From positions 81,688,383-81,752,382 of the forward strand of contig JAKGHH010000002.1 of the NCBI GenBank assembly GCA_022828595.1: DNA of 64,000 nt, read 5' to 3'. Shown piece by piece: positions 43,274 to 53,598 of the stretch. The position numbers and the translations under genes are program-made. Positions within the stretch are counted from its first letter, which is position 1. Every line of letters starts with the position of its first letter. A model generated the notes under the pieces. It saw only the letters and a list, made by a program, of their open reading frames with translations. It was not told the origin of the DNA and searched no databases. The DNA comes from Nelumbo lutea (lineage: Eukaryota; Streptophyta; Magnoliopsida; Proteales; Nelumbonaceae).

Positions 43274-43289
43274 AGTTGCTCTGATACCA
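43274..43289 (-). other. G1 primer-binding site
   Basis: TGGTATCAGAGCAACT on the minus strand, two bases from the 5' LTR. It matches the initiator-Met tRNA, as is common in chromoviruses. Confidence 0.88.
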
Positions 43290-43291
43290 TT

Positions 43292-43875
43292 TGTCATGAC
43301 CCGATTGCACCCGTTGGCTAAGTCGTGTGGCACTCACTTAGCCCTCCAAGCAAGTCAGAAAAACTGCACACCCAAGACTCTTCTTGCTAGGTTACTTAAG
43401 TGCTAAGGACACACACCCAGGCACATAAGAGCACACCAAGTATTGTAAGAGGAAGAGATTGTATTGTACTAAGAGAAAGCTTACAACACTAAGAGTGATC
43501 TTACAACTTGGATGCCTTTGCAAATGGAGGGGAGCCCTATTTATACACTAACCTCCTCAAGGAAACCTCTAGAACTATTTACACTTAGCATCATCTAGAA
43601 GCACCTCTAGAACACTCTACCTTCTACAGTTTTCTAGGGGATGCCTTCTCCATAAGATACAAGAACACTCTAGAGGAAGTCAAGATTGCTCCCAACCCCT
43701 CTAGGTTGTTCCACAAGGTTCTAGAGAGTTCCACCAACATCTAGACCCTTCTAGACACATGGAGAACACCCTAGAATGCACCAAAACAGCCTAGAAACCC
43801 ATAAAATTGGCTAGAAGCCTCAGGAAACATCTAGAAAACCTCTAGCCAAGCACCCCATTGTGTCACCCCATGACA
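43292..43875 (-). repeat. G1 5' LTR (584 bp)
   Basis: On the minus strand it runs TGTCATGGGG...GGTCATGACA. It differs from the 3' LTR by small indels and substitutions. Confidence 0.9.
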
Positions 43876-43972
43876 TTTAGCTCCAAATCTACAAAACAAA
43901 ATTGCCATCAAAATTCTATGTTTAACATGCAGTTCATTTGGTTATGAGTGGAATTGGAGTGTGTTTGAGCAT
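43876..43972 (+). pseudogene. hAT dimerisation exon, part after G1
   Basis: It continues the exon broken at 40241: A-P-N-L-Q-N, then KILCLTCSSFGYEWNWSVFEH, the signature of the hAT C-terminal dimerisation domain. It ends at a clean splice donor GTATGCC (43973). The next exon starts at 48510 in the same phase. Confidence 0.85.
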
Positions 43973-44005
43973 GTATGCCTTTATTAAATTTACTTATGTA
44001 ATAAT

Positions 44006-44790
44006 TGACAACTCAATATTTTAATGCATTAAGGGCATCATTTTAGGGGTATTTTAGACCTTTGACTAATCTGTACCATTTTTCTGGTTAAATTCAATGT
44101 TGTGACCTCTAAGGGTCCCTGTGCAAATTCTGGGTAAAAATTGGGAAATTTATAGAGTTTTCTGCAGATTTTGGGAAGCTAGTGAGAATTCCAACTGAGA
44201 GATGGGTGTTTTTGGGAAAAATTGAGCACAGGAGGGTCCCTTTTATCTGCTAAACCCAGAAAGGCGCCCCTCCTACTGTATTAGCATACTCCCCTCTCCT
44301 TAGCAAACCCTAGGGCACCTCCCCCACTCATTCTTTTAACAACTAACAAACCCTAGCCGCCCCTAACTGCTAAATCTTCACCTTCTACTCCTCCCTAACA
44401 TCTAATCTCAACCATCCAAACCTTAGCAAACCTCTCATACCCTTAGATCTTCACCTAGCAATCTCCACCCTCCATTCTAGGGAGCCATATCTTTAGAATT
44501 CTAACCCTAGGGTGCCACCTAACTCCTAATCCCCACCATTCAATCCTAGGAGCTTAAATCCCAACCCTCCATACTTATAGGCGTCCTCTCCTTTTCACTC
44601 TAGCTGTAGGATCCCTCTAGTTTAATCCCAACCCTCCATTCCTAAACCTTAGGGGTGCCCATTTTCTGCATAAACCCACTATCCGCCCTCTCTTTCTCTC
44701 TAATCCTAGTTTTGTCCACCATTCTCTATAAAAAGGACCCCAAGGGCCCTGGCGAAGGGGTTGGTTAGCCTAGTTCACAAGGCCAAGGCC
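44006..44790 (+). repeat. G2 5' LTR, 3'-truncated
   Basis: TGACAACTC... matches 46997-47785 of the 3' LTR, then jumps into gag coding sequence at 44791. Confidence 0.88.
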
Positions 44791-45900
44791 TCATGCAGCT
44801 TCAGTAGCTGATTCTAACTCAGCAGTAGTCCATTGCTAGATTAGAGAGCCAAATAGGACAGCTAGTCAAAGCCAATGCGAGGAGAGAAGTAGGACAACTA
44901 CTAAGTCAACCGGTTACAAATCCTAGAAATCAACTACTGATTTTTCCTCCACAACAGATTCAACCACCTCCTAAGAACCCTCAGTTTGAAAGTGCCAAGG
45001 TTATTATGACCTTAAGGAGTGAGAGGATTTTAGAGGACTCATATGAGAAAAAGAAATTTGAAAACATCAGTGAATAAGAAAAGGAGCAAGAAGATCATAA
45101 GTTGGGGGGATGACAAAGGAAAGGAAAATTTAGAAGAAGAACCTATAGTGAACCGACCTGTAGTTCCCTTTCCAACCGCACTCACAGCCGGGTCGTTGCA
45201 AAAGACGAAAGAGACTCGCAACGAGGAGATCAAGGAGTTATTTAAGCAAGTCCATATTAACATCTTGAAAGATCTATGTAATCAAAAGAGGGAGCCACAA
45301 TTGGCCCCACAAAAAGTGATGCTCTCGGCAAATGTTAGTGCAGTTCTCCTAAACCAACTCCCCCGGAAAATGAAAGACCCTGGTGCTCCTCTAATAAGTT
45401 GTGTCATCTCTGGAATCACTTTTGATCGGGCCTTATTGGATCTTGGGGCCAATGTAAATCTGCTTCCCTCTATTACTTATGAAAGGTTCAAGATCGGCAA
45501 GTTAAAACCTACCCCGGTAATTCTGTAACTCGCTAATCGATCAGTCAAGACTCCTCGAGGTGTTATTGAGGACGTCATTGTCAGAGTAGAGGATTGTTAC
45601 TTCCTAGTGGATTTTATCATCCTAGACATGATCCCAACCAAGGAACTAAACCATAACCTAATAATCTTAGGACGTCCATTTCTAGCAACTGCCAATGCAA
45701 ACATCAATTGTAAATTGAGAGAAATGGACATTTCATTTGGGGAGTAGAAAGTTCGATTAAATGTATTTCGTGCCACTAAGTATCCAAACCTAGGGGAAGA
45801 TGAGTTCAAGGTAAAGGTAGTGGATGACCTTGTAGATGCCCTGTCTACCCTTTGGTTAGTCCAATTTGAGCCCTGTCTGTGTAAAGAAGAACGCAAGTTT
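44791..45900 (+). pseudogene. G2: gag C-terminus and aspartic protease, broken
   Basis: It begins with SIARLESQIGQLVKANARRE and SQPVTNPRNQ, then VIMTLRS, the gag end typical of Athila/Tat elements. A frame change near 45010-45110 leads into the part open from 45043 to 45528. The protease has LDLGANVNLLPS (D-L-G-A active site near 45436-45450) and, after a TAA in place of a Gln codon at 45526-45528, LANRSVKTPRGVIEDVIV and LGRPFLATANANINC. A TAG at 45747-45749 and loss of everything after protease make it dead. Confidence 0.88.
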
Positions 45901-46996
45901 GGAAGTGTAGATGTGAGAAGTGAGTGAATGTGTCTAGATGAACACGTTAAACTTAGCGCTAGTTGGAAGGCAACCCAACAAAGATTTATTTTAGTTGTCT
46001 TATTATAGTTTGTCTTTTCTTTTGATTTCAGAATTCAATTGGCAAATCCTGAACCCCCATTGAATCCTTACCTCTTGATTGTTCCCTTTAGCCCAAGTCC
46101 CTTTTGCATCATTCTAGTCATGCCATTGGGAACAGTGGCATTTAAGTTGGGGGTGAGGAAAGAGAGACAATTTTGAAAAATTGAGAAGCTAAGCCTTTAA
46201 ATATGTAGAATTAAAATTTTCACTGAAAAAATTAAATTTGTTTTCCATTAAAAGAGATTCCCGAATAGAAAAGGTTGAGGAAACTATTAAAAGAATATTG
46301 AATTTTGTAGAGATTGGTAGCAAGTGACAAGAGTTAAATTGGTCCTGTTTGAATGTTGTTAAAACCGTTTAGAAATTGAAAATACTCAAAAGTTTGCCCC
46401 TGTAAAGATAAGAAGAGAAAAATTAAGAAATCAAATGAAAAATTCTTCAAATTAATAGAGATAGTGGACTACCCCGAACAATGCTAAATTTTACACACAA
46501 CAAAAATAAAAATAAAAAATAAAAAAAGAGAGAAAAGAGAGAATAATAGGTCAATGGACACTCTAGACTTAGTAACCGGGTCTCTTCACCTAAGTTAAGT
46601 GTCAAGATTCATGTCAAACGGGAAAGGGAATGCCAAAGACACTTTCCTAACACTTAGTAACCAGGTCTCTTCACCTAAGTCAAGTGTTGAGATTCGTGTC
46701 AAATGGTGGAAGGTAGCAATAAAAATGTGTGTGCATATCAAGTTCAGGGGTAGAAATCCACTATCAGGAATGATAAGAAGAATACTCGCTTGATTTTAAA
46801 AATCAATCTCAGCTTATTGAGATAGTCTACAAATGGAAGAGTATATAAGATTTTTAAGCCAAGTTTTTATAATGTTCAAAGCATGATACTTAGCTAATTT
46901 TGTCAGGGATGATCTTGCAATGGGAATGATCTCTTTACTCAGTGTAATTTTAAGGTTGCATTGCTAAGGGACTAGAAATGGTTAAGTTGGGGGGTG
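45901..46996 (+). other. G2 3' non-coding zone
   Basis: No coding sequence is seen. It has GGAAGGCAACCCAACA (45965-45980), a motif I have seen at the end of pol in such elements, and GTTGGGGGTGAGG-like purine runs at 46146-46160. A two-unit tandem repeat of 85 bp lies at 46568-46737. It ends with the polypurine tract GTTAAGTTGGGGGGTG (46981-46996). Confidence 0.65.
46568..46737 (+). repeat. 85-bp tandem repeat in G2
   Basis: The segment CTTAGTAACCGGGTCTCTTC begins at 46568 and again at 46653 with a few changes (CCAGGTC in the second). Each unit also contains the CAAGTGTTGAGATTCGTGTC-type part. Confidence 0.8.
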
Positions 46997-48430
46997 TGAT
47001 AACTCTGAATTTTGATGCCTTAAGGGCATCATTTTAGGGGTATTTTAGACCTTAGATTAACTAATCTATACCCTTTTTCCGATTAAATTCAATGTTGTGA
47101 TCTCTGAGGTTCCCTGTGCAAATTTTGGGTAAAAACTAGAAAATTTACAGAGTTTTCTGCAACTTTTGGGAAGCTAGTGAGAATTCAAGCTAAGAGAAGG
47201 GGTGTTTCTATGAAAAACTAAGCACAAGAAGGTGCCTCCTATCTGTTAAACCCAGAAAGGTGCCACTCCTACTGTATTTGCATACTCCCCTCTCCTTAGC
47301 AAACCCTAGGAAGCCTCCCCACTCATTCTTTTTACCTCTAACAAACCCTAGCCGCCCCTAACTGCTAAATCTTCACCTTCCACTCCTCCCTAGCATCTAA
47401 TCTCAACCATCCAAGCCTTGGAAAACCTCTCATACCCTTAGATCTTCACCTTGAAATCTCCGCCCTCCATTCTATGGTGCCATCTCTTTAGCATTCTAAC
47501 CCTAGGGTGCCACCTAACTCATAATCCCCACCATTCAATCCTAGGAGCTTAAATCCCAGCTCTCCATACTTATAGGCACCCTCTTCTTTTCACTCTAGCC
47601 ATAGGATCCCTCTAGTTTAACCCTAACCCTCCCTTCCTAAACCCTAGGGGTGCCCATTTTCTGCATAAACCCACTAGCCGTCCCTCTCTTTCTCTCTAAT
47701 CTCAGTTTTGTCCCTCATTCTCTATAAAAAGGACCCCAAGGGCCCTGGAGAAGGGGTTGGTTAGCCTAGTTCACGAGGCCAAGGCTTCTTGAGGGGTTGA
47801 AGGATTATAGGAAGGAGGACGCCTAGTCCTTGTCAGGAGGGGTTCCTACAAGCAGTTCATCCAACCTGCAACTACCACCACTAGAGCTGATCCACCATTT
47901 TTATTTTGTTTTATTTTGTTATTCAATTTTTCTAGCAATTTAATTTCTACGATTTTCAACTTTGGTTTGATTTATTTTCTGTTTTTCTTTGTCTTTTGTA
48001 GATTTGAATTCACCCAGTTCAAGGCTAAGGTTTCTCAAGGGGTTCGAGGGCTAAGCGGAGGAGGAAAGGCATGCCGTTTGTCTTCCCAGAAAGCTACCAC
48101 CACTGGAACCGAATTTCAGCATATTTTTATTTATTTTCTTGTTAATTTCAGTTTTATTTAATTTCTGAACTTTATTTCTTGTGTTTTTCAATTCTGAATA
48201 TCAAATTTCAGCTTTAATAAATTTTATTTTCTTATTTTCTGCAAATCCCAAATCTGTTTTCTTTTTCTTAATTGTTTGGAACAAAATAATAATTTTTAAC
48301 CTTGCTTCCCTGAGGATTCGACTCCTTCCTCACCACTAAACTACGTTCTTTATTTAATTTTGAGGATTGGAAAAATATAAATTATTAAACTGGTGTCTCA
48401 AGTGTTTGATGACACATCTCGGGTGCACCA
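46997..48430 (+). repeat. G2 3' LTR, full length (1434 bp)
   Basis: TGATAACTC...GGGTGCACCA, flanked by the polypurine tract on the left and ATAAT on the right. It contains TATAAAAAGGACC at about 47724-47736, a likely promoter. Confidence 0.88.
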
Positions 48431-48509
48431 ATAATCTATCTTATATTTATATTTTGCATTTAAACTATAAATTTTTTTAGTAATTTAATGTTATTTTATG
48501 AATTCACAG

Positions 48510-48947
48510 ATTCATACTGAAAAGTGGAATCGCTTGAATCAAAAGCAATTAAATGATTTGGTGTTTATTAAGTTCAACTAGATGCTGAAAGAGGGTTTTG
48601 ATTCATGTAGTTACACCGATCCCATCTCTCTAAAAGATATTGATGAGAGCAATGAGTGGTTATTGGGAGAGATGAATGAGGCTGAAGATGAATTGGTGTT
48701 TGAGGGTGATTTATTGGCATGTGGAGATGTTGCTCGTGCTTCAAAGTTACAAGCCAAGTGGCCCAAGGCAACCGATTCCAAAAGACCTAGCACATCAAGT
48801 TCCCAACTTCATTTGGAAGATGAAGATGAATTTGACATAAGAGAAGAAACAGAAGAAGAGAATGTCAATGATTACAAATCTAATGAGTATGAAGATGATG
48901 ATGATGTGGAATTTCCAAATGAAGAGGAAAATGATGAGGAAGAATGA
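48510..48947 (+). pseudogene. hAT last exon
   Basis: After the acceptor TTCACAG (to 48509) comes I-H-T-E-K-W-N-R-L-N-Q-K-Q-L-N-D-L-V, directly continuing the dimerisation domain from 43972. A TAG at 48579-48581 breaks it. It then runs M-L-K-E-G-F-D-S to DPISLKDIDESNEWLLGEM and GDVARASKLQ, the usual C-terminal end of this hAT group. The last part is acidic (EDDDDVEFPNEEENDEEE). The stop is at 48945-48947. Confidence 0.87.
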
Positions 48948-50640
48948 ATGTTGGAATCCTGAGGAAAGAAGAATCAAGAATGGATGAATGGAGTCAATTG
49001 ACATATGAGAAAATGATTTTGGGGTTTTGTATAGGCAATAAACTTGCTTTTTGTATAGGTTGTGCTTTGTAAATGATGATTGATGAAAGAACCTTTTTTT
49101 GATATTAGAAAATTGATATTGATATATCTAAATTTTTAATATATAGCTTGTTAATTTTAATATTTTTCAAATCTGATTCCTTATTTGCTTATTACAGTAA
49201 ATGATTAATTTTTATATTGATTTTGTTATGTGTGAGCCCTGGAGAGGATGTTGATACCAAGAGGTAAGTATCTTTTAGCTTGTCTAATGCTGATTATTTA
49301 ATGCCTTAGGCGCATTTGAAACTTGTTGCTTTTTGTGCACCTTTCACTTTTAAAACACTGCACTTGTTCTCCCCATACACCTCACCAGTCATTCCTAAAT
49401 CATTTATGGTTAGTTCTTGTTGGGTCATAATTTGGGCTTTACTTACTTTGGATGCGAGCACTTTTTAATCATGACCTCTACCTGAACCAGATCTATTTCC
49501 AGATGTCAACACTAGAAATAGAAGAACCTTTTTGTATAGGTTGTGCTTTGTGAATGATGATTTATTTACTTTGGATGCCAGCCACTTTTTGTATAGGTTG
49601 TGCTTTGTGAATGATGATTGATGAAAGAACCTTTTTTTGATATTAGAAAATTGATATCGACATATCTAAATTCTTAACATATAGCTTGTTAATTTTAATA
49701 TTTTTCAAATCTGATTCCTTATTTGCTTGTTACAGTAAATGATTAATTTTTATATTGATTTTCTTATGTGTGAGCCATGGAGAGGATGTTGATACCAAGA
49801 GATAAGTGTGTTTTAACTTCTTTAGTGCTGATTATTTAATGCTGTATAAATTGTGCTCATAGTCATAATCTTTAATTCTTTTATATTTATATTTTTTATT
49901 GAATCATTGAATGTGTTATATTGTTTTTTTATTCTTTTTTTTTGTACTCTCCTTTAATTATTTAATGCTGACTTCTTATTTCTATAGATTGCTGATTGCA
50001 TATTTTTCTGATTAACAAATTGAACTAGTAATTGGTTTTAGATTTGCTCATTGCTAATCAGTTTATTTTATCACTTTATCTCTAATTTTTATTTCTATAG
50101 ACTCAAGAATGGTGATTGCATATTTTAATGATTAACTTTAGATTGCTAATTGCATGCTTTACCTAATGTCTAATAATCTAAGTATCTAACCAATTGAACT
50201 AATAATTAACTTTGTTTTTGAATATTTCCTGATTTCATAGAATTTCTACATATTCTTTTTTATTTTTTCTATTTTTTAAGTTTTTTTTTAAAATTTGTGT
50301 GCCTTTTTGAAAAAGGCATGCACCTCACCTTGCACCTTGCGCCTCAGGCGCATTTTAAACCTGTAGCTTTTTGTGCACCTTTCGCTTTTAAAACACTGCA
50401 CTTGTTCTCCCCATACAGCTCACTGGTCATTCCTAAATCACTTATGGTTAATTCTTGTTGGGTCATAATTTGGGCTTTACTTACTTTGAATGCCAGCCAC
50501 TTTTTAATCATGACCTCTACCTGAACCAGATCTATTTACAGTTGTCAACAGTAGAGGTATAGTATCAATAGAAATAATTCGCTGGGATCAGCAATCTATC
50601 AAGATAGTAAAGCAAATAATTCACTGGGATATGATCCATG
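48948..50640. repeat. AT-rich region with two interleaved pairs of direct repeats
   Basis: This is probably the 3' flank of the hAT element. Pair one: 49047-49262 and 49585-49802 (TTTTTGTATAGGTTGTGCTT to about GATACCAAGAG), plus a third short copy of its start at 49529. Pair two: 49308-49503 and 50339-50541 (GCGCATTTGAAACTTGTTGC type, ending at CTGAACCAGATCTATT). The second copy of pair two is preceded by TGCGCCTCAGGCGCA, a near-perfect palindrome. No coding sequence is recognised. Confidence 0.7.
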
Positions 50641-50643
50641 TAA

Positions 50644-50838
50644 GTGCTGATAAGAATCAATAGAAGTAGAAGCAAAGTCTCACCAATTAGTATGATGAAG
50701 CAAAATGTGGAACAAGAAAATCATAGCTTCTGTAAACTGATGCAAATGGGTCGGCAAGCATTATCCAAACGTCAGAAGAAACTTGAGAAGAAAATGCAGG
50801 AGGATACATCCTGCATAGTTTCTAGGCAGAATTCGTAA
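50644..50838 (+). other. Possible captured or residual exon
   Basis: A 64-codon open frame ends KRQKKLEKKMQEDTSC and IVSRQNS, immediately followed by GTAAGTTT, a strong splice-donor sequence. The lysine/glutamate-rich part could be a short coiled coil. I do not recognise the family. It may equally be a chance frame. Confidence 0.2.
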
Positions 50839-51339
50839 GTTTAATTTCTCTCAATCTAGCAATCAGATTGAGCCAATCTTTTGTTATACTAAAGTTCTTA
50901 TGGTGTAGGAGTTTCAAAATTTTAGGAAAATTAGATTAGAAGGTCTTCAAGCATAAGTTGATAAGCAGGAAACTAGAGACTGTCAGATTGACCATATGGG
51001 CCCACAAAGCATGTGTTGCCCAGACCCAAGGAAATTACAATTCAAATCTCAACTAAATTGGACTCATGGCTTGAGAGCTATGGTAGTTTCCAAGTAAGAG
51101 TAGAATTCTAGATAAGATTTCTATTTTTTGCTTTGCAAGTTAAGTTAGGAGTTTAATTAGTAATAGTGGTGAGGGGAAAACTACTACATCCCTCACCAGT
51201 CTAGCCCTTCTCTACTATTCGCTCTAGAAAGTAAGCAACTTAGGATATCAAGTACAAGTTTAAAATTGACAGGATTGGGGTCCTTAGAAACTTGGTCATT
51301 GTTTAAATGAGATCTAGCAGATTTCTTCTGATCATTGTT
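50839..51339. other. Unassigned AT-rich sequence
   Basis: No reading frame, repeat or motif I can name. It lies between the possible exon and the LINE 3' end and may include decayed LINE sequence. Confidence 0.4.
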
Positions 51340-51569
51340 GCTCTTTTAGATAGGTTCCGAGGGAGGGAACTACTTGGTTGATTCTCTTTCAAAACCTGGG
51401 GGTGGTCAGTATAGATTTGTATAATGCTAACTCTTTACTGATGTAAATGCTTTGTTTTTTTTGGCTTTTTGCACATCATTCATGTGTATTGTTTTGCACA
51501 TCATTCATGTTCTCCCCCTCCATTTGATTAATGAAAGTTGCCTCTTTTCAAAAAAAAAAAAAAAAAAAA
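51340..51569 (+). mobile_element. LINE (L1-like) 3' end with poly(A)
   Basis: The translation E-G-N-Y-L-V-D-S-L-S-K-P-G-G-G-Q-Y-R-F near 51360-51420 matches the C-terminal RNase H end of plant L1 LINEs. It is followed by a short 3' UTR and a run of about 20 A (51550-51569). The rest of the element is not visible to the left, so it is strongly 5'-truncated, as is usual for LINEs. Confidence 0.7.
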
Positions 51570-52102
51570 TTAAAACTGATAGGATAAAGTTGCTAAGGCC
51601 TTTCTTAGGAAATCAACCCATTGGCTAGGATTGAAAAATGACAAAAGTGCAAACGTTCTCTTATCCATATCCTCCATTTCTCCCCCAAACCACATTTTTC
51701 TATTACTTCGTTCCTCCCAAAAGTCCCCATCCACCATATGATACGCTTTCTCCAAATTTAGTTTGCACACTCATCCTTTTCTCTCAGTTTTTTTTTTCAT
51801 TTCTTGACTAAACTAGTCAGTAGAAGAATTTAGTCAAATGTTTATTTTCCATGAAGAGTCAAAGAGATAATGGAGGGAGAACATCTTTAACCCTTAGAGA
51901 AAGCACCTTAGCAACTATTTTGGAGATACCACTCACCAAACTAATAAGCCTGCAGTCTTTTTTAAAGAATATCTTTATTTTCTTGGCAAAGGTTCTATAT
52001 AGCCATCAATGGGTCATCCACAAAAGCATTAATAATAGCTCAGGTATCTCGTCAAACAGGCGGAGATCCCATAACCTATAGTTATTGGATCAGTCTACCA
52101 AC
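51570..52102 (-). pseudogene. LINE reverse-transcriptase fragment
   Basis: On the minus strand: R-L-I-S-L-V-S-G-I-S-K-I-V-A-K-V-L near 51950-51890 (RPISLVG block), a decayed GRQI-type block near 51830, then C-K-L-N-L-E-K-A-Y-H-M-V-D-G-D-F-W (KLDLEKAYDHVDW block, RT motif A; the catalytic Asp pattern is altered) near 51770-51720. It abuts the poly(A) of the plus-strand LINE. The right side beyond about 52000 is less clear and is broken at 52102 by A1. Confidence 0.72.
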
Positions 52103-53585
52103 TGACGGGTTTGTCGAAGCCCTCAAAATTAGTACTAGGTCGAATCCCATAGGGAGCAAATCAGTAATCTCTTAGCTGAATGGATAAAGCAATTGAATGG
52201 GAAAATTTAATAAAATTAAAAGAATAAGAAACTAAACAAACAAGAGAAAATCAGTCTTACCTATTTTCGGTTCAAGGGTTCGGGTTAAATCGATTGGCCA
52301 TCGATCCTAGGTACATTTCAGCATTCTTGCAATTCAAGCATTTAACCTTAGATTTATTAGGATAGCCATAATAAACCTTGTATTTTCCTAATTCAGTTGA
52401 CCAAACCAAGCATTCGATCAACACTTATCACCACTCAACTAGGTACGATAGCGTTCCATGTTAAACAGTGATAGCATTAAGGTTTGTGAAAATAGTTAAA
52501 CCAAAACAACAATAATTGAGATAGCTGCAATTATTGAATCCTGTTCCATCAATTCCTTTAAGTTAAACCATGCCAATACATTAGTCAAAGACTGTCACGA
52601 ACAATTGACCCAAAAAGATATTAACCTAATTGCTACTTGTACTACTATTTGTGACAATTACGGATCACCGAAATCATGGATAGCAATAGGAAAATCAACA
52701 GTTTGTCAGACTAATTAACATTAACATCCAATAAAAAATATGCTCAAGAATCAATGAATACTTGAATTAAAAAGCAAGAAAATAAATTAACTACAGAACC
52801 TCACAATGACAACTGAATCTCCCCCCTTGAACCAGAAAAAGAAACTTAGCTACTCATGATCTGCGCAATCTCCACGCCTTGCTTCTCCATAGCCAAACTG
52901 CTTTCTTGAGCTTCTTGGTCTTCTTGATGATCTCTTGGATCTTGGAATGAGCGATATTAGAGCTGGTTCACCCTCCTCTTTATATAGCCAAAGGAGAGGG
53001 TTGTTTTCCAACTCCTTCTAGGAGATCATCTTATCTTTAGGGAGTCTTGATCTTCTTTGAACTAATCCTATCCTATCTCTTATCTAATGATCTAATCTCA
53101 ATCTTCTTATCTCTCTAGGATGACATTCAAGACTTTAGATCTAATAAGACTCTCTTTGAAGATTATATTCGAGATTTGGACTCTTGACTCTTGAATTCAA
53201 GTTGGGCTGCTTCAAGGTACTTCTGCGAGTTGGGCTTAAGTTGTGAAATGGGCCTGGCTATGAACTTGCTCCGACTTCGGGCTCGTTTTTGTACTCGATG
53301 CGGCCGAATCTGTCAAAACCCAAAACATAAAATTTGTTAGTCTTCCTTTCATCTTGCTAATGCTTCTTAAATTGTTCAATTCGGAGTCCGTAATTGGGAG
53401 TCAGACCCAGATTACCGACTGTCGCTGAAACTATGCAAAATCGCCCAATTTGTCATGTTTTCTTCCAATTGCCTTTTTTATCGCCCTGAATCGAAATACA
53501 AGAATAATGAGTTCATTTAAGTGCTAAAGTGATGTAAAAAGATGAAAATTAGGGGACAAAAATAGGGTTCTTTTCAGTCTCATCA
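52103..53585 (-). repeat. A1 3' LTR (1483 bp)
   Basis: On the minus strand it runs TGATGAGACTG...CCCGTCA. It matches 56358-57828. It contains a likely promoter on the minus strand at about 52978-52986 (TATATAAAG). Confidence 0.92.
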
Positions 53586-53598
53586 AATCCCCCCACAC
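53586..53598 (-). other. A1 polypurine tract
   Basis: GTGTGGGGGGATT on the minus strand, adjacent to the LTR start. Confidence 0.8.

Larger units (their letters stand above)
40545..43875 (-). mobile_element. G1: Ty3/gypsy chromovirus deletion derivative inside the hAT gene
   Basis: Read on the minus strand: 5' LTR 43875-43292, primer site 43289-43274, gag, protease, then a jump to the end of a chromodomain, polypurine tract and 3' LTR 41160-40545. RT, RNase H and the integrase core are absent. The flanks share TTTA (40541-40544 and 43876-43879). Removing the element and one TTTA rejoins the hAT coding frame, so the insertion site is exact. The usual target duplication is 5 bp; only 4 are seen. 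Confidence 0.88.
44006..48430 (+). mobile_element. G2: Ty3/gypsy (Athila/Tat-like) element in a hAT intron
   Basis: The 5' LTR is truncated at 44790, then come the gag C-terminus and protease, a long 3' non-coding zone, a polypurine tract and a complete 3' LTR. The target duplication ATAAT is exact (44001-44005 and 48431-48435). The last 645 bp of the 5' LTR, the primer site, most of gag, and all of RT to integrase are missing. It lies inside the last hAT intron and leaves both splice sites intact. Confidence 0.88.

Noticed and set aside
43005..43406. 139-codon plus-strand frame starting near the G1 gag N-terminus
   Set aside because: It lies antisense to gag and the primer site and runs into the LTR; no protein likeness.
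48795..49004. Minus-strand hydrophobic frame resembling a membrane protein
   Set aside because: It is the complement of the acidic GA-rich hAT C-terminus; the hydrophobic look comes from antisense reading.
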